Positions 49,359 through 56,149 of a stretch of 64,000 nt of DNA are shown in pieces. Under the pieces are notes generated by a model. The model ran no database searches, had not been told where the DNA came from, and saw nothing but the letters and a program-made list of their open reading frames with translations. The DNA comes from JAJPHF01 sp035293805. GTDB taxonomy: Bacteria > Chloroflexota > UBA6077 > JAJPHF01. The DNA lies in NCBI GenBank assembly GCA_035293805.1, contig DATGMD010000002.1, positions 1 to 64,000 on the forward strand, in the 5' to 3' direction. Each line of letters starts with the position of its first letter. Within the stretch, counting starts at the first letter, position 1. The position numbers and the translations under genes are program-made.

Positions 49359-51217
49359 TGGCGCGCTCCGTTCAGCGGCACCGCCGTCGGCCGGGCGACC
49401 GGCGCCTGGGCCGGGGCTCCCGCCGTCTGGCCCCCGACGGCTGGCCCCGGGCCGCCGCTCGGGCTCCGGGGCGCGGGCGTCGGCGTGGGCACCGGCTCCT
49501 CGGGGGGGATTCGCAGGTGGGTGAACAGCTCCTCCGCCATCGCCTTGAACACCGGGGTGGCCGCGGCGCCACCGTAGAGCGCCTCCGGCGCGTCGATACG
49601 GACCAGCATGATCCAGCGCGGGTTGTTCGCCGGCCCGAAGCCGATCTGCGACGCGTAGGTGCGGTTCAACTGGTAGCCGCCCGCCGTGGGGGTGTCGGCC
49701 GTGCCCGTCTTCGACGCGATCGTGTAGCCCGGAATCCGGTACTGCATCGCCGCCGGCTGCTTCCAGACCGAGATCATCATGTCGGTCATCTGCGCGGCGG
49801 TGCGGGACGAGACGACGCGGCGCACCGCCTCGGGCTCGACCGGCGTGACCTCGTCGCCGCGCCGCAGCTCCTTCACGAGCATCGGCTTCATCATCACGCC
49901 GTCGTTGGCAAGCGCGGAGATGGCGGTGATCATCTGCAAAGGCGTCACCGACATGCCCTGGCCGAACGAGTTGGTGGCCAGGTCCACGTTCGTCCAGCCC
50001 GGATCAGCGGGCGTGCGGTAGCTGCCCGCGGCCTCGCCCGGCAGGCCCACGCCGGTCGGCTGGCCGAAGCCGAACAGGTCGAAATACTTGTAGAAGCGGT
50101 CGGGCCCGAGCGTGCGGCTGACGAACGCGGCGCCAACGTTGGCCGAGTTGATGAGCACCTCGCGCATCGTCTCCAGGCCGTGGCCCGCGTGGTCCCAGTT
50201 GCTGATCCGCACGCCGTCCACCAGCACCGAGCCGTTGTCCTGGACGGTGGTATCGGGCGTGACCAGGCCCTCTTCGAGCCCGCCGCTCATCGTCACGAGC
50301 TTGACGACCGAGCCCGGCTCGTACACGTCGGTGACGATGGTTGGCTTCTGGAGCGCCGCCTGATCCGGGCGCGGCGGCTCCGTCACGTTGTAGGTCGGGT
50401 AGCTCGCCGCCGCCAGGATGGCGCCGGTGGTCGGGTCCATGATGATCAGCTTGCCGCCCACCGCCTTGTTCTCGCGGACGCCGCGCTCCAGCTCGCGCTC
50501 GGCGACACGCTGCAAGTAGCGGTCGATCGTGAGCACGAGGTCGGCGCCGTCGCGGGGCGGCACGAACTCGCGGCGGGCGACGGCGATCTCCTGGCCGGTG
50601 GTGTCGCGGGCGCTAATGAGGCGCCCCGCGTCGCCGTGCAGCTCGTCGTCGAAGCTCAGCTCCAGTCCCGCCAGGCCGTGGGCGTCGACCCCGATGAAGC
50701 CAAGGATCTGCGCGGCGAGGCTGCCCTCCGGGTAGTCGCGGTAGGGCGTGGGCTGGAGGTAGATGCCGGGCAGGTGCAGTGCCGAGATGCTCGCGCTCAG
50801 GCTGGCGGGCAGGCGCCCCCGGATCAGCGAGGCGATGCGGTTTTGCGGGTCGATCTTCGCCCGCACCTCCGGGACGGGCATCTCGAGCAGCGGCGCGAGC
50901 GCGGCGGCCGTGCCGTCGGGGTCCTTCACGCCCGGACCGTAGGCATACAGGTTGTCATACATGACGCTGATGGCGAGGGGGCGGCGGCCGGTATCCAGGA
51001 TGGCGCCGCGCTTAGGGTGGATGATCTGGTCCTCGACCTGCTCGTCGTCGGCCAGGCTCTGGAAGCGATCGTGCTCCAGCACCTGGTAGGTGTACAGGCG
51101 AGCAAACACGACGCTCGCGCACGCCATGATGGCGATGCCGAGCACCCACAGGCGCCAGGTCGAGGCGATTGCCTCGCCGCTGATGACTCTCACAGGTCCC
51201 TGCTCAACGACGCGCAC
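49355..51217 (-). CDS. ftsI: Septal peptidoglycan transpeptidase FtsI (PBP3-type)
   Basis: A class B penicillin-binding protein of 620 residues that crosslinks septal peptidoglycan with FtsW. One TM (WRLWVLGIAIMACASVVFARLY, 21-42) is followed by the PBP dimerisation domain (IIHPKRGAILDTGRRPLAIS) and the transpeptidase domain with SxxK at 303-306 (EPGSVVKLVTM), SxN 358-360 and KTG 503-505. The C-terminal 55 residues are Pro/Ala/Thr-rich and probably disordered. The start is uncertain: GTG 51217 lacks an SD, while GTG 51193 follows GAGCAGGGACCT. It lies 55 bases after ftsL and overlaps murD by 4. Confidence 0.95.
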   Translation of the reverse strand: MRVVEQGPVRVISGEAIASTWRLWVLGIAIMACASVVFARLYTYQVLEHDRFQSLADDEQVEDQIIHPKRGAILDTGRRPLAISVMYDNLYAYGPGVKDPDGTAAALAPLLEMPVPEVRAKIDPQNRIASLIRGRLPASLSASISALHLPGIYLQPTPYRDYPEGSLAAQILGFIGVDAHGLAGLELSFDDELHGDAGRLISARDTTGQEIAVARREFVPPRDGADLVLTIDRYLQRVAERELERGVRENKAVGGKLIIMDPTTGAILAAASYPTYNVTEPPRPDQAALQKPTIVTDVYEPGSVVKLVTMSGGLEEGLVTPDTTVQDNGSVLVDGVRISNWDHAGHGLETMREVLINSANVGAAFVSRTLGPDRFYKYFDLFGFGQPTGVGLPGEAAGSYRTPADPGWTNVDLATNSFGQGMSVTPLQMITAISALANDGVMMKPMLVKELRRGDEVTPVEPEAVRRVVSSRTAAQMTDMMISVWKQPAAMQYRIPGYTIASKTGTADTPTAGGYQLNRTYASQIGFGPANNPRWIMLVRIDAPEALYGGAAATPVFKAMAEELFTHLRIPPEEPVPTPTPAPRSPSGGPGPAVGGQTAGAPAQAPVARPTAVPLNGARQ

Positions 51218-51272
51218 ACGGGTGTCCGCGGCAAGCGTTCGTCACGAATCTCGTGGGCCAGATCGCGAAACG

Positions 51273-51797
51273 TTACGGGCGCGCGTCAATAGGCGGCACG
51301 AGCTGCGCCAGCAGGCCGCGCCACAGCGCCAGCACGTCGCCGAACGCCGAGTGCGCCGGTTCGGTGCTCGGCGCGGCCGTCACCGTCGCGCTCGCCCCCT
51401 GGTCCGGCGCGGCGGCCGTGCCCGGGGGCACCTCGAGATAGGTGACGTGCGACGCCTTCTGCATCCCCAGGCGTTGTACCGCTTCCACCTCGATCCAGGC
51501 CAGGGACTGGACCTTCGCCAGCTCCAGGTCGAGCTGCTCGTTGCGCTGGCGCCACTCGTCGCGCTCGCTGTGCAGGCGCTGCAAGTCGTAGCCCGACGTG
51601 GTGAAGCTGCCGAGCTGCATCGAGTACAGCAGCAGCGCCAGCCCGAAGCCGAGGATGCCGAGGGGCACCCAGGCGCGGCGCCGCTCGCGCAGCGGGCGCC
51701 CGACGCGGGCCGAGGCTTCCGCCTCCGGCTCCGGCTCCTCGTCCTCGACGTCCCAGTCGTCGACGGCGAGCGCGTGGCGCTGCGACCAGTGTCTCAT
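51273..51797 (-). CDS. ftsL: FtsL-like septum protein
   Basis: A 174-residue bitopic protein at the canonical ftsL position between rsmH and ftsI. An acidic N-terminus (DDWDVEDEEPEPEAEA) and a basic stretch (PLRERRRAW) precede one TM (VPLGILGFGLALLLYSMQLGS, about 44-63). A coiled coil follows (YDLQRLHSERDEWRQRNEQLDLELAKVQSLAWIEVEAVQRLGMQ in outline), typical of FtsL/DivIC, and ends in a short Thr/Ala-rich tail. FtsL forms a trimer with FtsQ and FtsB/DivIC that activates FtsWI. No separate FtsB/DivIC is seen here. It overlaps rsmH by 4 bases. Confidence 0.82.
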   Translation of the reverse strand: MRHWSQRHALAVDDWDVEDEEPEPEAEASARVGRPLRERRRAWVPLGILGFGLALLLYSMQLGSFTTSGYDLQRLHSERDEWRQRNEQLDLELAKVQSLAWIEVEAVQRLGMQKASHVTYLEVPPGTAAAPDQGASATVTAAPSTEPAHSAFGDVLALWRGLLAQLVPPIDARP

Positions 51798-52795
51798 GTG
51801 TCGCCTTCAGATTCCGTCGCTAGGCGCTCGGCGGCGCGCAGCTTGGCGCTGCGCGCGCGCGGGTTGCGAGCGATCTCCACCTCGGATGGCACGATGGGCT
51901 TGCGCGTAGACAGCCGGAGGCGCGGCGCCCGGGCGCAGACGCAGACGGGCAGGCCCGGGGGGCAGCGGCACTCGCCGCCGCTCTCGGTCCGCAAGAACTG
52001 CTTGACGATCCGGTCCTCCAGCGAGTGAAAGGTAATGACGACCAAGCGGCCGCCCGGCGCGAGCAGCTCCACGGCCGCCGCCAGCCCCAGGCGGAGGCTC
52101 TCTAGCTCATCGTTTACCGCGATGCGGAGCGCCTGAAACGTGCGCGTCGCCGGGTGCGTGCGGCCGCGCGGCGGCCCGAGCACGCGCTCCACCACGGCCA
52201 GCAGGTCGCCCGTCGTCCGCAGCGGTCCGCGTTCGCGCGCCCCGACGAGGGCGCGGGCCAGCCGCCCGGCCGCCGGCTCCTCACCGTAGCGCGACAGGAC
52301 GTCGCGCAGCGCGGCCTCGCTGCTATTCGCCAGCAACGCGGCCGCCGGCTCGCCCGTCGTGGGATCGAAGCGCATGTCCAACGGCTCGTCGCGGCGGAAC
52401 GAGAAGCCGCGGCCCGAGGCTTCCAGCGTGTCCGACGAGAGCCCCAAGTCGAACAGGATGCCGTCGACGGCGGCGAACCGTGCCGCCGCGGCACAGCGGC
52501 CCACGTCTCGGAAGTTCGCGTGGCACAGCCGCACACGGCTGCCGAACGGCGCCAGCCGCTCCTCGACACGAGCGAGCGCCGCCGGGTCGGCATCCAGCCC
52601 GAGCAGCTGCCCGGTTGGACTGGAGCGGAGCAGCACGCCCTCCGCGTGCCCGCCCCCGCCGACCGTGCAATCAATATACCGTTCTCCCGGTCGCGGCGCG
52701 AGAATTGCGAGCGTCTCGGCGTACAGCACCGGCGAGTGCTGAGTGGCGAGTGCTGCGTGCTGAGATGGGCCCAGCACTGGCAACGCAGCACTCAC
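51794..52795 (-). CDS. rsmH: 16S rRNA (cytosine1402-N4)-methyltransferase
   Basis: A 333-residue SAM-dependent enzyme (MraW) that methylates C1402 of 16S rRNA in the ribosomal P site. The SAM motif DCTVGGGGHAEGVLL starts at about residue 42, followed by GLDADPAAL, RFAAVDGILFDLGLSSDTLEASGRGFSFRRDEPLDMRFD, ARTHPATRTFQALRIAVNDELE and LAPGGRLVVITFHSLEDRIVKQFL. Start GTG 52795 overlaps the mraZ stop by one base; the segment before HSPVLYAE (SQHAALATQ) is encoded by heptad repeats, so native translation may begin closer to there, though no better start codon is seen. Second gene of the dcw operon. Confidence 0.94.
   Translation of the reverse strand: MSAALPVLGPSQHAALATQHSPVLYAETLAILAPRPGERYIDCTVGGGGHAEGVLLRSSPTGQLLGLDADPAALARVEERLAPFGSRVRLCHANFRDVGRCAAAARFAAVDGILFDLGLSSDTLEASGRGFSFRRDEPLDMRFDPTTGEPAAALLANSSEAALRDVLSRYGEEPAAGRLARALVGARERGPLRTTGDLLAVVERVLGPPRGRTHPATRTFQALRIAVNDELESLRLGLAAAVELLAPGGRLVVITFHSLEDRIVKQFLRTESGGECRCPPGLPVCVCARAPRLRLSTRKPIVPSEVEIARNPRARSAKLRAAERLATESEGDT
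52733..52795. repeat. Heptad repeats in the rsmH 5' end
   Basis: GCGAGTGCT, GAGTGGCG, AGTGCTGCGTGCTGAG and the following bases are decayed 7-mer units of the GCACTCA family. They lie directly after the mraZ stop and are read in the rsmH frame as SQHAALATQHS. Confidence 0.6.
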
Positions 52796-53226
52796 TAGAG
52801 TCCCAGCTCCGAGAGGTGCTCGGCCAGCTCGGCGCTGTGCTCCTCGGCGGCCGTGCGCTCCTCGGCCCATTGGCTGCGATCCCAGATCTCAATGCGATTC
52901 AGGACGCCGGCCACGACGACGGCGTCTTGCAACCCGGCGTAGCCGCGCAAGAACGCCGGCACCAGCACTCGGCCCAAGCGGTCGAGCTGCGTGTCGACGG
53001 CGCCGGCGAACAGCAGGCGCTGGAGCCGGCGGGCCTCGGCGTGCATCAGCGACAGCCGGCCGAGCTTGTCGGCGACGATCTGCCACTCGGCCATGGGCCA
53101 GGCGAACAAGCAGCGGTCGAGTCCTCGGGTGAGGACGAGCCCCTGGCCGAGCTCCGGGCGAAACTTTGCCGGAATGGCCAGACGCCCTTTATCGTCCAGG
53201 CTGTGCTCGAACTCGCCGAGGAACAC
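52795..53226 (-). CDS. mraZ: Transcriptional regulator MraZ
   Basis: A 143-residue AbrB-fold regulator, first gene of the division and cell-wall cluster. The tandem SpoVT-AbrB repeats begin FLGEFEHSLDDKGRLAIPAKFRPEL and (second) FAGAVDTQLDRLGRVLVPAFLRGYAGL, with the highly conserved DxxGR motif in both. MraZ represses the dcw operon by binding repeated boxes upstream, five of which are present at 53237-53281. The start is GTG (TTCCTCGG follows); the operator is immediately upstream. C-terminal residues (ELAEHLSELGL) form a helix found in many homologues. Confidence 0.95.
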   Translation of the reverse strand: MFLGEFEHSLDDKGRLAIPAKFRPELGQGLVLTRGLDRCLFAWPMAEWQIVADKLGRLSLMHAEARRLQRLLFAGAVDTQLDRLGRVLVPAFLRGYAGLQDAVVVAGVLNRIEIWDRSQWAEERTAAEEHSAELAEHLSELGL

Positions 53227-53236
53227 CGTCGGTTAT

Positions 53237-53281
53237 CCACCGCCCTTCCACTTATCCCCACAGTTATCCACAACGTGCCAC
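53237..53281 (-). promoter_or_regulatory. Five MraZ boxes upstream of mraZ
   Basis: On the minus strand GTGG occurs five times in succession (CCAC on the plus strand at 53237, 53248, 53258, 53268 and 53278), with steps of 11, 10, 10 and 10 bases, between the promoter and the mraZ start. The periodicity of one helical turn matches tandem MraZ sites described in other bacteria. Three of these boxes also resemble DnaA boxes (TTATCCAC at 53233, TTATCCACA at 53264). Confidence 0.85.
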
Positions 53282-53311
53282 ATTCTAGGCACCCCCTTCC
53301 GCGAGCGGCAA
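53282..53311 (-). promoter_or_regulatory. Promoter of the mraZ/dcw operon
   Basis: Minus-strand TTGCCG (53306-53311) and TAGAAT (53282-53287) are separated by 18 bases. The MraZ boxes start at the -10 box and cover the predicted transcript start, as expected for repression. Confidence 0.78.
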
Positions 53312-53626
53312 GGTTGGACCCCGCGTAAGATTTGATTCGCGCACTCGCGCCATTACGCGCCGGGCGCACCATAAGCGGTGAACAGATGCTCGCGGGTCCG
53401 TCTTCCTGGCGCCCGCTACAGCGGCTTGCAGCTTCGGTGAACAGTCGCTGGCGACGGGGTGGCGGCCACGAGAGCCGCCCTACGACACATCGGCTGCTCG
53501 CCTGGCGCGCAAACGGCGCTCAGGCCGTGCGAGGGTAGCCCGGGGGCGCGGCCGGCGGGCGGCGCGCGGCCCCGGGCGGAAGCGGCAGCGCCCGGTGGGA
53601 GAAAGTGGGAGGCGGGTGGGCGGCGA
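53312..53626. other. Intergenic region with dispersed repeat fragment
   Basis: About 315 bases between the mraZ promoter and the exonuclease stop. It contains GGTGAACAG twice (about 53378 and 53435) and GGCGGCCACGAGAGCCGCC at 53461-53479, a hairpin whose complement also occurs at positions 1-17. No gene is supported. Confidence 0.5.
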
Positions 53627-54238
53627 TCAGGTAGTGGCGGGCGCGGTCGCGTCCGGGGACGCCCCGCCTTCGGGCTCGGCGCTGAGGATACCCTCGGGGC
53701 GCACGACGGGCCAGCGCATGACCGCTTGAAAGACCGCGGCGGCCTCGCGCGCGTCGGCCAGCGCGACGTGGGAGCCAGCGCCGGGGACGCCGAGCAGGCG
53801 ACGGGCGGCGCTGTGATCGTAGTCCCAGGGCAGCCCCAGCCGGCCGACGACGACGCTGTTCAGCTCGACGTGCCGGTAGTGGAAGGGCGACGCCAGATCG
53901 CAGGTGCGGTAGGCGGTCTCCAGGTGCTCCAGGTCCGCGCCGCAGGTCCAGCCCACGTAGAGCGCCGTGTCCTCGCCCCGCAACGCCTCGACCCAGCGCA
54001 CGAACGCCGGGATCGCCTCGGCGAGGGGCGTGCCGCCCGCCAGCAGGTGCTGCTGGTGCGCGCGCACCCAGTCGCTCGCCCGCTCGGGGTGCTCGGCGGC
54101 CACGCGCATCGCCCATTCCTCGCGCACGGCGTATTCGGCGTCGAGCGCGACGGCCCCAATCTCCAGAATCTCATGGTAGCCCGGCACGAAGCCGCTGAAC
54201 TCCAGGTCGACGACAAAGAACTGCACCTTACTCCTCAT
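53627..54238 (-). CDS. DnaQ-like 3'-5' exonuclease (DEDDh)
   Basis: A 203-residue exonuclease-fold protein. Exo I is VVDLEFSGF with Asp11 and Glu13, Exo II contributes Asp102 (YVGWTCGADLEHLE), and Exo III has His157 and Asp162 (HVALADAREAAAVF), giving the full DEDDh set for two-metal phosphodiester hydrolysis. It could be an oligoribonuclease/RNase-type or DNA-proofreading-like enzyme; the sequence does not say which. About 30 C-terminal residues are disordered. The start overlaps the upstream HPt-receiver gene by 11 bases, so it is translated from the chemosensory transcript even though no functional link is evident. Confidence 0.88.
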   Translation of the reverse strand: MRSKVQFFVVDLEFSGFVPGYHEILEIGAVALDAEYAVREEWAMRVAAEHPERASDWVRAHQQHLLAGGTPLAEAIPAFVRWVEALRGEDTALYVGWTCGADLEHLETAYRTCDLASPFHYRHVELNSVVVGRLGLPWDYDHSAARRLLGVPGAGSHVALADAREAAAVFQAVMRWPVVRPEGILSAEPEGGASPDATAPATT

Positions 54239-55064
54239 GCCGCGGCAACAGCTCGCGGGCCGCCTCCAGCAGCCGCCGCTCCCCGGAGGCGCCCTTGCGA
54301 ATGTACGCCTGGACGCCGACCGCGGCGGCGCGCTCGCGGTTGACGGGGTTCTCGTCGCTGCTCATCACGATGATCGGCAGCGCCGCGCCGCGGCCCTGCT
54401 GCCGCAACGCGGCCGCCAGGTCCAGGCCCCGCAGCCCGCGCGTCTCGATTCCCGTAACCAGCAGGTGATACGGCTCCCGCAGCGCCCGTGCCAGCGCCTC
54501 GGCGCCGTCGGCGAGCGCCTCGACCGTGTAGCCGGCCTCGGTGAGCAACATGGACTCTAGCATACGCACGGTGGGCGAGTCCTCCACGAGCAACGCGCGC
54601 GGCGCGGGGGATAGGGGTGCGGGGGAAGGGGGCCGCGCGGCGCCCGCGGCGGTCGGCGTTGGCCCACTGTTCCCCCCGGCCCCGCCCCGAGCCCTCGCGC
54701 GCAGGGCGGTTACGAGCGGCGTGATACGGGGGTCGTCGGAGGGCGCGTCGGGGGTGGCGCGGGCGACGAGATCGCGCAGCACATCGGTGGCCTGGAACAA
54801 CAGGTCGGCGCTGGCGGGGTCCAGGGCGGCGCCGCGATCGCGCAGGCGCCCCAGCTCGTCCTCCATCGCGTGGGCCAGGCCCTGCACGTCGGCGAGGCCG
54901 AGCATCGCCGCGCCGCCCTTGATCGTGTGCGCCGACAGGAACATCGCGCGGATGGGCGCTGGGTCCGCGGGGTCGCGCTCCAGCTGCAGGAGCTGGTCGT
55001 CGAGGGCGCGGAGATGCTCTTCGGCCTCGGCGCGAAACTCGTCGAGGTACGCCCAGGCGTCCAT
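54228..55064 (-). CDS. HPt domain - receiver-like protein (degenerate receiver)
   Basis: A 278-residue two-domain signalling protein. Residues 5-108 are a histidine-phosphotransfer domain with phospho-His46 (SAHTIKGGAAMLG). A linker of Ala/Pro/Gly follows, and residues 155-275 have a CheY-like fold. The acidic pocket Glu161-Asp162 (LLVEDSPTVRM) and the Lys in YIRKGASG are kept, but the phospho-acceptor Asp is Gly205 (LLVTGIETRGLRG). So the second domain cannot be phosphorylated in the usual way and may instead dock to the kinase or motor. It follows cheB by 2 bases. The ATG at 55064 was chosen because the longer frame is a shadow of cheB. Confidence 0.9.
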   Translation of the reverse strand: MDAWAYLDEFRAEAEEHLRALDDQLLQLERDPADPAPIRAMFLSAHTIKGGAAMLGLADVQGLAHAMEDELGRLRDRGAALDPASADLLFQATDVLRDLVARATPDAPSDDPRITPLVTALRARARGGAGGNSGPTPTAAGAARPPSPAPLSPAPRALLVEDSPTVRMLESMLLTEAGYTVEALADGAEALARALREPYHLLVTGIETRGLRGLDLAAALRQQGRGAALPIIVMSSDENPVNRERAAAVGVQAYIRKGASGERRLLEAARELLPRHEE

Positions 55065-55066
55065 CG

Positions 55067-56149
55067 CTACCCCCGGGCCCGCCCCGCGGCCAGCTGCGCG
55101 AGCAGCGCCGGGATGGCGGACGGCGGCAGGACGTGATCGACAACGCCCATGCCGATGGCGACCGCCGGCATGCCGAAGACGACGGACGAGGCCTCGTCCT
55201 GCGCGATCGTCACGCCGCCGGCCCGCTTGAGGTCGCGCAGCCCCGCGGCGCCGTCGTCGCCCATGCCGCTGAGCAGCACGCCGATCGCCCGGCCGCCGTG
55301 TTCCTGGGCCACGGAGCGGAAGAGCACCGTGGCCGACGGGCGGTGGCCGGACACCGGCGCCTCGTCCGAGAGCGCCAGCGCGCGCCCGCGCACGACGAGG
55401 TGCCGCCCCGTCGGCGCTACGTGGACCGCCGGACGGTCGAGCGCGGCGCCCGGCGTGGCGAGCTGGATCGGCAGGGCGCACAGCGGGCGCAGCCAGTCCA
55501 CCAGGCCCGCGGCGAAGCCCTCGGCGATGTGCTGCACGACGACGATCGGCAGCGGGAAGGTCGCCGGCAGCCGCGTCAGGATCTCGTGCAGCGCCTGGGG
55601 GCCGCCGGTCGACGCGCCGATGGCGACGAGGGCCGGCGGGCGCCCGTGGGCCGGGGCGGGCGCGGCCGGGAGGGCGGCCGGCGGATGCGTCAGGCGCTCC
55701 GGCGCCCAGCGACGAATGACCTTCACCGCCGCCATGCTCTTGACGGTGCGCACCAGGTCGTCCGCGGCGGGGCCGCCGGCCGCGGCGAGCGCCGGCTTCG
55801 GCACGAAGGCCAGCACCCCGGCGTCCAGCGCGGCGAACGCCAGGTCGCGGTCCCGGCCGGACGCGCTGGCCGTGACCATGACGATCGGCGTCGGCGTCTC
55901 GTGCATGATACGGCGCGTGGCCTCCAGCCCGTCCATGACGGGCATACGGAGGTCCATGGTGATGACGTCGGGCCTCAGGCGAGCGGCGGCGCGGACCGCT
56001 TCCTCGCCGTTGGCGGCCCAGCCCACCACCTCCAGCTCGGGGTCGCTGGCCAGGAGGGCGACGAGGATCGCGCGCTGGGTCGGGGAGTCGTCGACCACGA
56101 GCACGCGCGTCCGGCGCGGCGAGGCGGGGCGGGGCGGGTCGAGCCTCAC
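55067..56149 (-). CDS. cheB: Chemotaxis response regulator protein-glutamate methylesterase/deamidase
   Basis: A 360-residue CheB that removes methyl groups from, and deamidates, chemoreceptor glutamyl/glutaminyl sites. The receiver (residues 15-125) has the acidic pair Asp20-Asp21 and phospho-Asp66 (DVITMDLRMP). The C-terminal esterase domain has catalytic Ser180 (AIGASTGGPQALHEI), His207 (VVVQHIAEGFA) and an Asp in LLSGMGDDGAAG. Its start GTG 56149 overlaps the cheA stop. A much longer apparent frame upstream to 58381 is the shadow of cheA. It acts opposite CheR, which is encoded in the same operon. Confidence 0.94.
   Translation of the reverse strand: MRLDPPRPASPRRTRVLVVDDSPTQRAILVALLASDPELEVVGWAANGEEAVRAAARLRPDVITMDLRMPVMDGLEATRRIMHETPTPIVMVTASASGRDRDLAFAALDAGVLAFVPKPALAAAGGPAADDLVRTVKSMAAVKVIRRWAPERLTHPPAALPAAPAPAHGRPPALVAIGASTGGPQALHEILTRLPATFPLPIVVVQHIAEGFAAGLVDWLRPLCALPIQLATPGAALDRPAVHVAPTGRHLVVRGRALALSDEAPVSGHRPSATVLFRSVAQEHGGRAIGVLLSGMGDDGAAGLRDLKRAGGVTIAQDEASSVVFGMPAVAIGMGVVDHVLPPSAIPALLAQLAAGRARG

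Noticed and set aside
49130..51292. 720-codon plus-strand frame opposite ftsI
   Set aside because: Antisense shadow rich in Arg, His and Gln; ftsI has all transpeptidase motifs.
53233..53272. Possible replication origin with DnaA boxes near mraZ
   Set aside because: Three TTATCCAC-like words are present, but there is no AT-rich unwinding region, dnaA or dnaN nearby. The words coincide with evenly spaced GTGG MraZ boxes, which explain them better.
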